DNA of 64,000 nucleotides from Vibrio ziniensis (GCF_011064285.1 NZ_CP049331.1:496001-560000); one strand, 5' to 3'. Shown: positions 39,422-50,513, counted from the stretch's first letter. Numbers and translations: made by a program. The notes: generated from the letters alone by a model not told the origin.

Positions 39422-41778
39422 CAAATAAACGTAGTAACCCAAAACCGGAAAGCAAAAGAAAACCGACCAACAGATCGTCTTCAAAATCTCGCACATCCGT
39501 AAAGAAACCTAATCGTCCAAAGTCTTGGCTAAAGCGTTTGTGGGGGATTGGTTGGAAAGTGAGTGTCGCCGTGGTCGCTATATTGGTGTTTGCGGGTATT
39601 TATCTCGATAGCGTAATTAAACATCGCTTCGAGGGGCAATTATTTGATTTGCCTACGGTTGTTTATGCGCGAATTTTGGAAATTGCTCCAGGAGATAATC
39701 TCAGTATTAAAGAGCTACGAAATGAGCTTGATGTACTCAATTACCGAAAAGTAGCTAGCCCTCGATATGCTGGCGAGTATTCGGCTTCTTCAACTCGTAT
39801 TGAGATGATCCGCCGTCCATTTGAGTTCGCCGATGGGCCTGAACCTGATCGTCATATCATGATCAACTTTGATGAAAATGGCGTGCAACGGATTCAATCT
39901 TTAGAGCAAAGAGGAGATCTCGGTTATTTGCGCATTGAACCGAAAATGCTTGGGATGTTGGAGAAAGATGTACAAGAGCAACGTTTGTTCTTGCGTCGTG
40001 AGCAATTCCCCGAAGTGATGATCGATGCTTTACTGATTACCGAAGATAGGCATTTCTATCAGCACGATGGTGTCTCTCCTTTGGCTATTGCACGCGCTAT
40101 GGTCGTCAACCTTAAAGCTGGTCGTACTGTACAGGGGGGAAGTACTCTGACTCAGCAGCTAGCTAAAAACATCTTCTTATCCAATGACAGAACTTTGTGG
40201 CGCAAGTTACGTGAAGCCTATATGGCTCTGATCATTGATTATCGTTATAGCAAAGACCGAATTCTTGAAGCGTACTTGAATGAGGTTTATTTAGGTCAGA
40301 ATGGTAATGAGAGTGTACACGGATTTGGTTTAGCTTCCCGTCTCTATTTTGGTCAGCCATTACAAGAGTTACGCATTGATCAGCTTGCTTTGCTGGTGGG
40401 TATGGTCAAAGGACCGTCTTATTACAACCCTATGCGTTTTCCCGAAAGAGCGAAAGAACGTCGTGATTTGGTTCTTCGCTTGATGATGGACCAAAACATT
40501 CTTACGGCGAAGCAATATGAACAAGCGGTAACTCGCCCATTAGATGTACAAAAAGTGGCGCGTATTGCCAGCCGTCAGCCGGCTTATTTCCAGCAACTTT
40601 CAATTGAGCTAAATGAAAAACTAGGTCGCGATTTTAAATCAGATTCTGGCTTGCGTGTTTTCACCTCTCTTGATCCTGTTTCGCAAGCCAAACTGGAAGA
40701 GGCGATTGCCGACAAAATGCCAGAGTTGGAGAAAACTGCGGGTAAAGACTTAGAAGCGGCTGCGATTGCCGTTGATCGTCATACTGGTGAGATTCGAGCC
40801 ATGGTCGGTGGTAAACGTGCGGGGTTTGAAGGATTTAATCGTGCGCTAAACGCGAAAAGACCGATTGGTTCTTTGGTTAAACCAGCTGTTTATCTCACAG
40901 CCCTGACACAGCCGGAGAAATACAACTTAGCAACGACTCTAGTTGATAAACCTATCTCATTACAAGGCAGTGAAGGTTCGGTTTGGAGCCCGAGAAACTT
41001 TGATCGTCAATATCGTGGGGATGTGCCTTTATATCTGGCGTTGGCTAAATCATTGAATGTTCCTACGGTGCAATTAGGTATGTCTCTTGGCATTGAGAAG
41101 GTCTCTGACACTTTGCAGCAGCTTGGCGTGGATAAAAGTGAAATTCGTCCGGTGCCATCTATGTTACTTGGTTCATTTTCACTCTCTCCATACCAAGTCG
41201 CGCAGATGTACCAGACACTAACGAATTCTGGGAAAAAAGCGCCAATGTCGGCTTTGCGGTCGGTGTTGGATTTGGAAGGCAAAATACTATATCAATCGAT
41301 TCCTAAGGTTTATCAAGCCGTTGATCAGCAGGCGGCTTGGTTAACCACATACGCAATGAAACGAGGTGTGTTAGAGGGAACTGGGCGTTATCTACATACT
41401 CAGTTTGCTTGGGCTGCACTGGCCGGAAAGACTGGGACTAGTAATGATAGCCGTGACAGTTGGTTTGTTGGCGTAGATGGACGGGAAGTCACGACGATTT
41501 GGCTTGGTCGTGATGACAACAAACCTACGGAATTAACGGGTTCAAGTGGTGCGTTGCGAGTATATGCTCAATATCTGCATTATAGAATTCCAGAAAAATT
41601 GGTACTGCCGTGGCCAAAAGGTGTGACCACTGTTGGTTTTTCAAACAAGAGTGGTGGCGCGCTTGCACTAGATTGTGGGAATGATTTTAAACTTCCAGTT
41701 TGGGATCCAACAGGAGACTGGAAAAAACAGTGTGAGAATCGCCCTGTTGAATGGATAAAAAAACTCTTCCAGTGGTAG
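39418..41778 (+). CDS. mrcB: Penicillin-binding protein 1B
   Basis: Bifunctional class A PBP that polymerises and cross-links peptidoglycan; 786 residues. A basic cytoplasmic tail is followed by a membrane anchor (about residues 45-66) and a UB2H domain. The GT51 glycosyltransferase has catalytic E209 in TEDRHFYQHDG. The transpeptidase has S485 (SLVK), the SxN motif in SLNVP, and K671 in KTGTSND. The activator LpoB would be encoded elsewhere. It overlaps hrpB by four bases. Confidence 0.97.
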   Translation: MTNKRSNPKPESKRKPTNRSSSKSRTSVKKPNRPKSWLKRLWGIGWKVSVAVVAILVFAGIYLDSVIKHRFEGQLFDLPTVVYARILEIAPGDNLSIKELRNELDVLNYRKVASPRYAGEYSASSTRIEMIRRPFEFADGPEPDRHIMINFDENGVQRIQSLEQRGDLGYLRIEPKMLGMLEKDVQEQRLFLRREQFPEVMIDALLITEDRHFYQHDGVSPLAIARAMVVNLKAGRTVQGGSTLTQQLAKNIFLSNDRTLWRKLREAYMALIIDYRYSKDRILEAYLNEVYLGQNGNESVHGFGLASRLYFGQPLQELRIDQLALLVGMVKGPSYYNPMRFPERAKERRDLVLRLMMDQNILTAKQYEQAVTRPLDVQKVARIASRQPAYFQQLSIELNEKLGRDFKSDSGLRVFTSLDPVSQAKLEEAIADKMPELEKTAGKDLEAAAIAVDRHTGEIRAMVGGKRAGFEGFNRALNAKRPIGSLVKPAVYLTALTQPEKYNLATTLVDKPISLQGSEGSVWSPRNFDRQYRGDVPLYLALAKSLNVPTVQLGMSLGIEKVSDTLQQLGVDKSEIRPVPSMLLGSFSLSPYQVAQMYQTLTNSGKKAPMSALRSVLDLEGKILYQSIPKVYQAVDQQAAWLTTYAMKRGVLEGTGRYLHTQFAWAALAGKTGTSNDSRDSWFVGVDGREVTTIWLGRDDNKPTELTGSSGALRVYAQYLHYRIPEKLVLPWPKGVTTVGFSNKSGGALALDCGNDFKLPVWDPTGDWKKQCENRPVEWIKKLFQW

Positions 41779-41826
41779 ATGTCGACGTTTATAGTGTATT
41801 GAATTTTAAGGGATTGAGGGCGTTGT

Positions 41827-44145
41827 GTGGCTTATAAGTTACTCTGTTTTATTTGCTTGAGTTATGCGATGACTTCGTTGAGTGTTCTGGCCAACGAAGC
41901 AGTGACACAAATGGAAGCTATTCAAATAGAGCAGGCTCAAGCCGAACGTCCAAAAATTGCGGTAGTACTGGCTGGTGGTGGGGCGAAAGGTGCGGCACAT
42001 ATCGGTGTATTAAAAGCATTGGAAGAGATGCGTATTCCTGTCGATTTCATTACCGGTACCAGCATGGGGGCTTATGTTGGTGGCTTGTATGCAACAGGTA
42101 TGAGTGCTTCAGAAATAGAAAGTCTAGTGTATAGCGTTGATTGGAATAGTGGTTATCGAGATAGAGTTAGCCGTAGTCAACGACGAGTACGAGAAAAAGA
42201 GTATGAAGATCGCTATCAACTTAACGCAGATTTAGGCATTCATTGGGCGGAGGTTCGCGCACCGAAAGGGGTGGTACAGGGACAAAATATGTTGCGTATT
42301 TTGCGTGAAACCTCAGGGAACCTTTCTTCATTCAGCTCTTTCAATAACTTGGTTATTCCATATCGTGCTGTAGCAACGGACATTGTCGAACTCCAACCTG
42401 TGGTATTGGATAGTGGCTATCTGGTTGATGCTATGATGGCGAGTATGTCGGTTCCCGGTGCTTTACCTCCCTATGAAGTTGATGGTCATTTGCTCGTTGA
42501 TGGTGGCGTGACCAATAACATGCCAGTTGACGTTGCTAGGGCTATGGGCGCTGACATTGTTATTGCCGTTGATATAAGCACCGACTATAAAGAGCAGGAA
42601 GATTTCACTAATTTTTTCACAATGGCTGATCAGCTTTCCAACTATCTTGTGCGACGTAGCACTCAAGACCAAGCTGAAACCTTGACCGAGAATGACGTTT
42701 TCTTGAAGCCTCAAGTTGGGCAGATGGAAACAACTGAATTTGTTCGTATGCCGGATGCCTATGAAAAAGGATATCTGGCAGCGATGGAAAATCAGCAGCT
42801 ACTCTCTAAGTTGTCAGTGACTAGCGCCGAATATCAGAAATACATCGATGCAAAAGAAGAGCGTAGACGTGAACTGAAATACGGCGATGAAGTCGTTGTC
42901 GATAGAGTCGTGATTAACAACAAAACTCACTATAGTGATTTGCTGTTGCAAAATCGTTTAAACCTTGCGGAAGGGAAAGCACTATCAACGGAAGAGATTG
43001 AGGCGAGTGTCGAGAATCTCTATGCCTTGGATAGATTTGAACTCGTTAGTTACAAATATCAAAAAAATGAAGATCGTGATGAATTAGTGGTTGATGTCCG
43101 AGAGAAATCGTGGGGGCCCAATTATGCCAATTTCCGATTTTTTTTAGAGGACGATTTTACAACTGATAGCCAATATTCGATTGGTATTTCGACTAACTTT
43201 ACCGATTTAAACCCTAACGGTGCTGGACTGATGTTGAACTTAGACGGAGGGACAGACAAATTAATTGAAGCTGAGCTGTATTCACCGTTGTTTTCTGATC
43301 AACATAGTTTTATTACCTTAGGGGCTCGCTATAAAAATGATAAGCGTAACATTCCTCTCGATGGCTTTAACGACACGAGTTTAGAATCAACTCGCAATTA
43401 CATTCCTTTTGCATATAAAGAACTACGTTCTGAGTTAGCGATCGGCTATCAAGAGACCTTATGGCGAGAAGCTAAGTTAGGATATCGCTTTACTTCTGGG
43501 GAAACGGAAGTGTCGTCATTACCTGTATTAGGTAATAGTACCTTCACTCGCCATGGCGCATTTTTTAATTATCGAATCGATTCTCTCGATGATTATTACA
43601 TGCCGAGAAAAGGACTGTATTTTAACTTTGAATATTTAGTTTCTCATGATGAAGTGATAGAAGAGCAGGATGGTTTAGAGGAAGGTACTCAAGATACAGT
43701 ATCTGAATTATCGGCGAAGTTGGTGACGGCCCATAGTTATAAACGTCATACTTTGGTCGGAACAGCTGAATATGGTGTAGTAAAAAGCAAAAACTCAGTG
43801 ACCCCAATTGATCCGAAAACGATTGGTGGATTTTTGAATTTGTCAGGTATTCCTCGTAATAGCCTCATTGGACAAAACAAAGCCTTCAGCAGCTTAGTTT
43901 ATTTGTATCGTTGGTTTGACAATGATTTTGGGCTTTTTATGTCACCGGTATATTTAGGAACATCGATAGAGTATGGCGGAGTTTGGTCAGACTCAGATTT
44001 ACGCTTACATTCGGCTCCTTTGTATGGTGCAGCCTCAGTTTTTACGGGTGTTGATTCACCAATAGGACCGATTATGTTCGGTTATGGACGTACAGAAGAC
44101 AATTTTGATTCTTTATATCTGATGCTGGGAACCACGTTTAAGTGA
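41827..44145 (+). CDS. Patatin-like phospholipase with C-terminal beta-barrel (PlpD-type)
   Basis: A 772-residue protein with a signal peptide (MAYKLLCFICLSYAMTSLSVLA) and a patatin domain. It has the oxyanion loop GGGAKGAAHIG, nucleophile S79 in GTSMGAY and D225 in DGGVTNNMP, giving a Ser-Asp dyad. A POTRA-like segment (about residues 355-430) and a 16-strand-type surface-antigen beta-barrel ending in aromatic LGTTFK follow. This is the architecture of PlpD, a self-translocating lipase of type Vd secretion. It starts with GTG at 41827. The substrate is not known; a phospholipid is likely. Confidence 0.88.
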   Translation: MAYKLLCFICLSYAMTSLSVLANEAVTQMEAIQIEQAQAERPKIAVVLAGGGAKGAAHIGVLKALEEMRIPVDFITGTSMGAYVGGLYATGMSASEIESLVYSVDWNSGYRDRVSRSQRRVREKEYEDRYQLNADLGIHWAEVRAPKGVVQGQNMLRILRETSGNLSSFSSFNNLVIPYRAVATDIVELQPVVLDSGYLVDAMMASMSVPGALPPYEVDGHLLVDGGVTNNMPVDVARAMGADIVIAVDISTDYKEQEDFTNFFTMADQLSNYLVRRSTQDQAETLTENDVFLKPQVGQMETTEFVRMPDAYEKGYLAAMENQQLLSKLSVTSAEYQKYIDAKEERRRELKYGDEVVVDRVVINNKTHYSDLLLQNRLNLAEGKALSTEEIEASVENLYALDRFELVSYKYQKNEDRDELVVDVREKSWGPNYANFRFFLEDDFTTDSQYSIGISTNFTDLNPNGAGLMLNLDGGTDKLIEAELYSPLFSDQHSFITLGARYKNDKRNIPLDGFNDTSLESTRNYIPFAYKELRSELAIGYQETLWREAKLGYRFTSGETEVSSLPVLGNSTFTRHGAFFNYRIDSLDDYYMPRKGLYFNFEYLVSHDEVIEEQDGLEEGTQDTVSELSAKLVTAHSYKRHTLVGTAEYGVVKSKNSVTPIDPKTIGGFLNLSGIPRNSLIGQNKAFSSLVYLYRWFDNDFGLFMSPVYLGTSIEYGGVWSDSDLRLHSAPLYGAASVFTGVDSPIGPIMFGYGRTEDNFDSLYLMLGTTFK

Positions 44146-44153
44146 CGATGAAT

Positions 44154-44183
44154 AAAGTTTGATGGTGATAATCGTCAAACTTT
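44154..44183. repeat. Long hairpin after the patatin gene
   Basis: AAAGTTTGATGGT-gata-ATCGTCAAACTTT, a stem of 13 pairs including two G:T, eight bases after the stop. The downstream T-content is low, so termination is possible but not certain. Confidence 0.6.
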
Positions 44184-44388
44184 AGTCTTAAGTTGCTATG
44201 TTGGTCAAAATGATGAGATTTTAATTTATCGTTAAATTTGCTATTCTGATGCCCACAGTTTGGCCTCTAGGGCGCTGTTTCTCAGTCAAATTTGAATGAA
44301 AACAAGGGCAACGGAGAGCCAAGTTTCCAAGGATGTTCACTTACATTTTTATAATTATTAGGTGAACCGCAATGAGAGGAAAAAAGTC

Positions 44389-46986
44389 GTGCTTGAAGCC
44401 TACCGTAAACACGTCGAAGAGCGTGCCGCTGAAGGAGTTGTACCTAAACCCCTAGATGCAGAGCAAGTTGCTGGACTTGTTGAACTGTTAAAGAATCCCC
44501 TACAAGGTGAAGAAGAATTCATCCTTGATCTACTTGAGAATCGTATCCCACCAGGCGTTGATGAAGCTGCTTATGTTAAAGCGGGTTTCTTAACGGCTGT
44601 TGTGAAAGGAGAAGTGACTTCTCCACTAGTAAGCCGTGCAAAAGCAGCACAACTACTAGGCACAATGCAAGGTGGTTACAACATCGAGCCTCTAGTTTCA
44701 TTGCTTGATGACGCAGAACTTGCACCAATCGGTGTTGAAACTCTATCTCATACTCTGCTTATGTTTGATGCTTTCTATGATGTTGAAGAGAAAGCAAAAG
44801 CAGGTAACGAATTCGCGAAGCAAGTTCTTCAATCTTGGGCTGACGCAGAATGGTTCCTATCTAAACCTGCGCTACAAGAAAAAATCACTCTAACTGTATT
44901 CAAAGTAACAGGTGAGACGAACACGGATGATCTGTCTCCTGCACCAGATGCATGGTCTCGTCCGGATATCCCAGTACACGCTCTAGCGATGCTGAAAAAC
45001 GAACGTGATGGTATTCACCCAGATAAAGCTGGCAGCATTGGTCCGATTAAGCAAATCGAAGCGCTTAAAGAGAAAGGCCACCAGCTTGTATACGTTGGTG
45101 ACGTGGTTGGTACCGGTTCATCTCGTAAGTCAGCGACTAACTCCGTACTTTGGTTCATGGGTGACGATATCCCATTCGTTCCAAACAAACGCGCTGGCGG
45201 TTATGTACTTGGCGGTAAGATTGCTCCGATCTTCTTTAACACAATGGAAGATGCGGGTGCGCTACCAATTGAAGTAGACGTAACGAAATTACACATGGGC
45301 GACGTGATTGACGTTTACCCATTCGAAGGCAAAGTATGTAACCACGAAACGGGTGAAGTACTGGCTACCTTCAAACTAAAAACAGACGTACTGATTGATG
45401 AAGTGCGTGCTGGTGGTCGTATTCCACTGATCGTTGGCCGTGGTCTAACTGATAAAGCTCGTCTAGCTCTAGGTCTTGCACCTTCAGACGTATTCCGTCG
45501 TCCAGTTGCTGTTGCAGACAGCGGCAAAGGCTACACTCTTGCTCAGAAAATGGTGGGTAAAGCGTGTGGCGTAGAAGGTATTCGTCCGGGTACTTACTGT
45601 GAGCCAAAAATGACGACAGTAGGTTCTCAAGATACTACCGGTCCTATGACTCGTGATGAACTGAAAGATCTAGCGTGTTTAGGCTTCTCTGCTGATCTAG
45701 TAATGCAGTCATTCTGCCATACATCAGCGTATCCTAAGCCAGTGGATGTGGTAACTCACCACACATTACCTGATTTCATCATGAACCGTGGCGGTGTGTC
45801 ACTTCGCCCTGGTGACGGTGTTATCCACTCATGGCTAAACCGTATGCTACTTCCTGATACCGTAGGTACAGGTGGTGACTCACATACTCGTTTCCCATTA
45901 GGTATCTCTTTCCCTGCAGGTTCTGGTCTGGTTGCGTTCGCAGCAGCAACAGGTGTTATGCCTCTTGATATGCCTGAATCTATCTTGGTTCGTTTTAAAG
46001 GCGAAATGCAACCGGGTATCACACTACGTGACCTAGTACATGCAATCCCTTACTACGGCATCAAGCAGGGTCTATTGACTGTAGAGAAAGCAGGTAAGAT
46101 AAACGAATTCTCTGGTCGTGTACTTGAGATCGAAGGTGTTGAGCACCTAACTGTTGAGCAAGCGTTCGAGCTTTCAGATGCATCTGCAGAGCGTTCAGCG
46201 GCTGGCTGTACAGTGAAGCTGTCTCAAGCTTCAATCGAAGAATATCTAAACTCAAACATCACTATGCTTAAGTGGATGATTGCTGAAGGTTACGGTGATG
46301 TACGTACCATTGAACGTCGTATTAAAGCGATGCAAGAGTGGTTAGCGAACCCAGAGCTAATGAGTGCAGATAAAGATGCAGAATACGCTCACGTAATCGA
46401 AATCGATCTTGCTGAAATCAAAGAACCAATTCTTTGTGCTCCAAATGACCCAGATGATGCGCGTCTTCTATCTGACGTTCAAGGAACTCAAATTGATGAA
46501 GTGTTCATTGGTTCGTGTATGACAAACATTGGTCACTTCCGTGCGGCAGGTAAACTGCTTGAGAAGTTCAATGGTCAGCTAGAAACTCGTTTGTGGGTGG
46601 CTCCGCCAACTAAGATGGACCGCGATCAGCTAACAGAAGAAGGTTACTACGGTATCTTTGGCCGTGCTGGGGTTCGTATTGAAACTCCGGGATGTTCACT
46701 ATGTATGGGTAACCAAGCTCGCGTAGCTGATAAAGCAACGGTAATGTCTACGTCTACACGTAACTTCCCGAACCGTCTAGGTACAGGTGCGAACGTTTAC
46801 CTATCTTCAGCAGAACTTGCGGCTGTGGGCGCTATTCTAGGTCGTATCCCGACGAAAGAAGAGTATCTAGAGTACGCAGAGCAAATTAACGCGACTGCGG
46901 CGGATACTTATCGTTACCTAAACTTCCACCGTATGGCGGATTACACCAAGAAAGCTGACACGGTTATTTTCCAAGAGCCAGCATAA
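44389..46986 (+). CDS. acnB: Aconitate hydratase B
   Basis: TCA-cycle enzyme that isomerises citrate to isocitrate, 865 residues, exactly the E. coli AcnB length when started at GTG 44389. That start gives [15 protein letters not shown] after the initiator and has AGAGG upstream; a GTG at 44362 would add nine residues. The [4Fe-4S] cysteines lie in [10 protein letters not shown] and [10 protein letters not shown]. The domain order is AcnB-type, with the swivel domain N-terminal. In E. coli the apo form binds mRNA when iron is low; an iron importer lies a few genes downstream. Confidence 0.97.
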   Translation: MLEAYRKHVEERAAEGVVPKPLDAEQVAGLVELLKNPLQGEEEFILDLLENRIPPGVDEAAYVKAGFLTAVVKGEVTSPLVSRAKAAQLLGTMQGGYNIEPLVSLLDDAELAPIGVETLSHTLLMFDAFYDVEEKAKAGNEFAKQVLQSWADAEWFLSKPALQEKITLTVFKVTGETNTDDLSPAPDAWSRPDIPVHALAMLKNERDGIHPDKAGSIGPIKQIEALKEKGHQLVYVGDVVGTGSSRKSATNSVLWFMGDDIPFVPNKRAGGYVLGGKIAPIFFNTMEDAGALPIEVDVTKLHMGDVIDVYPFEGKVCNHETGEVLATFKLKTDVLIDEVRAGGRIPLIVGRGLTDKARLALGLAPSDVFRRPVAVADSGKGYTLAQKMVGKACGVEGIRPGTYCEPKMTTVGSQDTTGPMTRDELKDLACLGFSADLVMQSFCHTSAYPKPVDVVTHHTLPDFIMNRGGVSLRPGDGVIHSWLNRMLLPDTVGTGGDSHTRFPLGISFPAGSGLVAFAAATGVMPLDMPESILVRFKGEMQPGITLRDLVHAIPYYGIKQGLLTVEKAGKINEFSGRVLEIEGVEHLTVEQAFELSDASAERSAAGCTVKLSQASIEEYLNSNITMLKWMIAEGYGDVRTIERRIKAMQEWLANPELMSADKDAEYAHVIEIDLAEIKEPILCAPNDPDDARLLSDVQGTQIDEVFIGSCMTNIGHFRAAGKLLEKFNGQLETRLWVAPPTKMDRDQLTEEGYYGIFGRAGVRIETPGCSLCMGNQARVADKATVMSTSTRNFPNRLGTGANVYLSSAELAAVGAILGRIPTKEEYLEYAEQINATAADTYRYLNFHRMADYTKKADTVIFQEPA

Positions 46987-47009
46987 TCAGCTTTGAGAAA
47001 TCGTTAATA

Positions 47010-47043
47010 AAAGGCCGCATTTTATAAGCGGCCTTTCTGTTTC
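47010..47043 (+). terminator. Intrinsic terminator after acnB
   Basis: AAAGGCCGC-attttataa-GCGGCCTTT followed by CTGTTT, 24 bases after the acnB stop. Confidence 0.85.
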
Positions 47044-47171
47044 TGCTAATAATTACCTAAGAGAAGCTCGTATCCTTTTCGTCACGAACCTTCCCGTCAC
47101 AAACCTTCTCGTAACGAGATAGTGAGGCAGGTATACTCCACGCAAAATTTGGTTTGTTTGGTATCAATCCG

Positions 47172-47543
47172 ATGGAATTTGAATTTACGAAAAATACCTT
47201 AATGGGTGAGTATTACGTCAGTTGTAATATGGAGCATCAAGTGATTGCTCGTTGGTTACAAGAAGAGATTGGCAAAGATCGCACAAAGATCGAGCAAGTG
47301 TTTTCGTTACTTGACCAAGTGCACCAAAGTCCGGCAAAAGAGTGGAAACTGGCTGGAAAAGAGATTTCTCTTTCTGTGATAGGGAGTGAAGTGACGGTTC
47401 AGGAAAACACTTTGGGCTATAGCCATGATATTGAGTTTGAAAGTGAATTTGAGCTCTACGACAGTGAGAGCACGGCAGAATGTGGCTTGGAAGATTTTGA
47501 ATCAATGATGAGACAGTGGTTAGAGTTCATTCAGCGCTACTGA
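47172..47543 (+). CDS. yacL: UPF0231 family protein YacL
   Basis: Conserved protein of unknown function, 123 residues, with the E. coli YacL pattern (MEFEFTKN...CGLEDFESMMRQW). The ATG at 47172 gives the family N-terminus; an in-frame start at 47154 is possible. It is acidic and has no membrane segment. It follows acnB, as in E. coli. The terminator behind it overlaps a regulatory dyad of the glnK promoter. Confidence 0.85.
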   Translation: MEFEFTKNTLMGEYYVSCNMEHQVIARWLQEEIGKDRTKIEQVFSLLDQVHQSPAKEWKLAGKEISLSVIGSEVTVQENTLGYSHDIEFESEFELYDSESTAECGLEDFESMMRQWLEFIQRY

Positions 47544-47561
47544 TGCATTGCTTTTAAAGCG

Positions 47562-47578
47562 TGCACTTATGTGGTGAA
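47562..47578. promoter_or_regulatory. NtrC-like enhancer site 1
   Basis: TGCACTTATGTGGTGAA agrees with the NtrC consensus TGCACY-N5-GGTGCA except at one half-site base. Its centre is about 147 bases upstream of the expected glnK transcription start. Confidence 0.6.
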
Positions 47579-47589
47579 GAATGGCTTAA

Positions 47590-48096
<507 letters not shown>

Positions 48097-48121
48097 GAAT
48101 CAGGGATTGGAGACAACTATT

Positions 48122-49351
48122 ATGGAACTGTCAGTAACTGTAGCGGAGTTACGCTACGCACTGGATACTTTCTTCTTCTTAATTTCAGGCGCACTAGTAA
48201 TGTGGATGGCTGCGGGTTTTGCAATGCTTGAAGCTGGTCTAGTTCGTTCAAAAAACACCACTGAAATTTTGACTAAAAACTTTGTGCTTTACGCTATCGC
48301 GTGCACTATGTACTTAATCGTTGGTTACAACATCATGTACGTAGATAACGCAGAAGCTGGTTGGTTACCTTCTTTCGGTACGCTAATCGGTTCACAAGCT
48401 GAAGGCGCTGACCACTCTCTAGAGTCGGATTTCTTCTTCCAAGTAGTATTCGTTGCAACCTCGATGTCTGTAGTTTCAGGTGCAGTTGCTGAACGTATGA
48501 AGTTATGGGCATTCCTAATCTTCTCTGTAGTTCTAACAGCTTTCATTTACCCTATGGAAGGTTACTGGACTTGGGGCGGCGGTTTCCTATCTGATGCAGG
48601 TTTCAGTGACTTCGCTGGTTCTGGTATCGTACACATGGCAGGTGCAGCAGCAGCTCTAGCTGGCGTAATCCTACTAGGTGCACGTAAAGGTAAATACGGC
48701 AAAAACGGTGAAGTTTACCCAATTCCAGGTTCAAACATGCCACTTGCTACTCTAGGTACACTTATCCTATGGTTCGGTTGGTTTGGCTTCAACGGCGGTT
48801 CTCAGTTGATGGTTTCTGACTTCGAAAACGCAACAGCTGTCGGCAAAATCTTCTTAAACACTAACGCAGCAGCAGCAGCAGGTGCGATTGCAGCCCTGCT
48901 AGTTTGTAAAACAACTTGGGGTAAAGCAGACCTAACTATGATCCTTAACGGTGCGTTAGCAGGTCTAGTTGCTATCACTGCAGATCCACTATCTCCATCA
49001 CCACTATATGCAGTAGCTATCGGTGTGGTTGCGGGTGCAATCGTAGTGTTCAGCATCATTGCTCTAGATAAACTAAAAATCGATGATCCAGTGGGTGCTA
49101 TCTCTGTACACGGTGTGTGTGGTTTCTTTGGTCTAATGGTTGTTCCACTAAGCAATGCAGATGCATCATTTGGTTCTCAGCTTCTAGGTGCCGTAGTTAT
49201 CTTTGGTTGGGTATTCGCAGCAAGCTTGATTGTTTGGTCTATCCTAAAAGCAACAATGGGTATCCGTGTTTCTGAAGAAGAAGAGCAAGAAGGTATGGAT
49301 ATGCACGATTGTGGTGTTGAAGCATATCCTGAGTTCTCAGTAGTTAAATAA
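48122..49351 (+). CDS. amtB: Ammonium transporter AmtB
   Basis: Trimeric ammonium channel of the Amt/Mep/Rh family, 409 residues with about 11 membrane helices. The twin pore histidines lie in SGIVHMAGAAAAL and ISVHGVCGFFG. The C-terminal cytoplasmic tail (SEEEEQEGMDMHDCGVEAY) is the GlnK-binding region. The ATG at 48122 with GGAG upstream is chosen over a start five codons earlier. It is cotranscribed with glnK, which should plug the channel when nitrogen is plentiful. Confidence 0.96.
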   Translation: MELSVTVAELRYALDTFFFLISGALVMWMAAGFAMLEAGLVRSKNTTEILTKNFVLYAIACTMYLIVGYNIMYVDNAEAGWLPSFGTLIGSQAEGADHSLESDFFFQVVFVATSMSVVSGAVAERMKLWAFLIFSVVLTAFIYPMEGYWTWGGGFLSDAGFSDFAGSGIVHMAGAAAALAGVILLGARKGKYGKNGEVYPIPGSNMPLATLGTLILWFGWFGFNGGSQLMVSDFENATAVGKIFLNTNAAAAAGAIAALLVCKTTWGKADLTMILNGALAGLVAITADPLSPSPLYAVAIGVVAGAIVVFSIIALDKLKIDDPVGAISVHGVCGFFGLMVVPLSNADASFGSQLLGAVVIFGWVFAASLIVWSILKATMGIRVSEEEEQEGMDMHDCGVEAYPEFSVVK

Positions 49352-49372
49352 TCAATACTTAGAACCTCGTCG

Positions 49373-49401
49373 AAAAAACCTGCCCATGTGGCAGGTTTTT
49401 T
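49373..49401 (+). terminator. Intrinsic terminator after amtB
   Basis: AAAAAACCTGCC-catgt-GGCAGGTTTTTTA, 21 bases after the amtB stop. Confidence 0.92.
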
Positions 49402-49412
49402 ATTATTTAAGA

Positions 49413-49441
49413 TTGTGCTCAATAAAACGGGTTAATATAAT
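49413..49441 (+). promoter_or_regulatory. Sigma-70 promoter of fbpABC
   Basis: TTGTGC and TATAAT are separated by 17 bases, a near-consensus pair. The expected start falls at about 49448, directly before the Fur box. Confidence 0.75.
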
Positions 49442-49451
49442 TCAAGGAAAT

Positions 49452-49470
49452 AAAAAACATTATCATTATC
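49452..49470. promoter_or_regulatory. Fur box upstream of fbpA
   Basis: The reverse strand reads GATAATGATAATGTTTTTT and agrees with the 19-base Fur consensus GATAATGATAATCATTATC at 15 positions. Its place just downstream of the promoter fits iron-dependent repression. Confidence 0.8.
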
Positions 49471-49491
49471 ACTACAAGTTAGGTTTAAACG

Positions 49492-50505
49492 ATGAAAAAG
49501 ATGCTCACACTTTCTGCAATTGCGTTAAGCGTTTTAGCTTCGTCTGCTATGGCAGCAGAGGAAGTGAATGTTTACTCATACCGCCAGCCTTTCCTCATTG
49601 AGCCCATGTTTAAAGAGTTCACTAAAGAGACGGGGATCAAGGTCAATGTGAAGTTTGCTAACGAAGGTATTGCAGAAAAGTTAGCACAAGAAGGTGAATA
49701 CAGTCCTGCGGACGTAGTATTAACTTCAGAGTTTAGCCGTTTGTTTGAATTGTCTGATAAGAAGTTAACTCAACCAGTTAACAGCTCTGTTATCGATGAA
49801 AATATCCCAGCACACTACCGTGATAGCAACGAAGAGTGGTTTGCTTTAACGATTCGTACACGTAGTGTTTATTCTTCACGTGATCGCGTAGGCAAATTGG
49901 GTGATGATTTTAACTATCTTGATTTAGCTAAGCCTGAATATAAGGGTAAAATCTGTACTCGTAGTGGTAAGCACCCATACAACATCGCTTTGGTTGCAGC
50001 CATGATTGCTAACCACGGCGAAGCTGAAACCAAAGCATGGTTAGAAGGCTTAAAAGCGAACTTAGCCCGTAAACCACAAGGTAATGACCGTGACCAAGTT
50101 CGTGCTATTAAAGAAGGTCTATGTGATCTTTCTTTAGGTAACAGCTACTACTTAGGTAAAATGCTTGAAGACAAAGAGCAAAAGAGTTGGGCGGAGTCGG
50201 TATACATCAACTTCCCAGATCAAAACGCTCAAGGCACACACGTGAACGTGAGTGGTATGGCGATGGCTAAATACGCTCCAAACCGTGATAATGCACTAAA
50301 ACTAATGGAATTTCTAACGGGCGAAACAGCTCAGCACATGTACGCAGAAGTTAACTTCGAATACCCTGTGAAACCAGGTGTGAAGCGTTCAGAACTTGTG
50401 GCATCTTGGGGTGAGTTTAAGTCAGATACACTACCTTTAGAAAAGATTGCTGATAACCATACAGCAGCAATCAAGTTACTTGATGAAGTAAAATTTGACC
50501 TTTAA
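49492..50505 (+). CDS. fbpA: Ferric iron ABC transporter, periplasmic binding protein
   Basis: Binds Fe3+ in the periplasm for an FbpABC-type importer; 337 residues. The signal peptide MKKMLTLSAIALSVLASSAM is followed by A-A, with a mature start around AEEVNVYSYRQP. The stretch VYSYRQPFLIEPMFKEF and the later LSLGNSYYLGK, which contains the paired iron-binding tyrosines, match the FutA/FbpA group. It is preceded by a Fur box and followed by a hairpin that may keep its mRNA in excess over the permease. Confidence 0.93.
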   Translation: MKKMLTLSAIALSVLASSAMAAEEVNVYSYRQPFLIEPMFKEFTKETGIKVNVKFANEGIAEKLAQEGEYSPADVVLTSEFSRLFELSDKKLTQPVNSSVIDENIPAHYRDSNEEWFALTIRTRSVYSSRDRVGKLGDDFNYLDLAKPEYKGKICTRSGKHPYNIALVAAMIANHGEAETKAWLEGLKANLARKPQGNDRDQVRAIKEGLCDLSLGNSYYLGKMLEDKEQKSWAESVYINFPDQNAQGTHVNVSGMAMAKYAPNRDNALKLMEFLTGETAQHMYAEVNFEYPVKPGVKRSELVASWGEFKSDTLPLEKIADNHTAAIKLLDEVKFDL

Positions 50506-50513
50506 TGTGTTCG

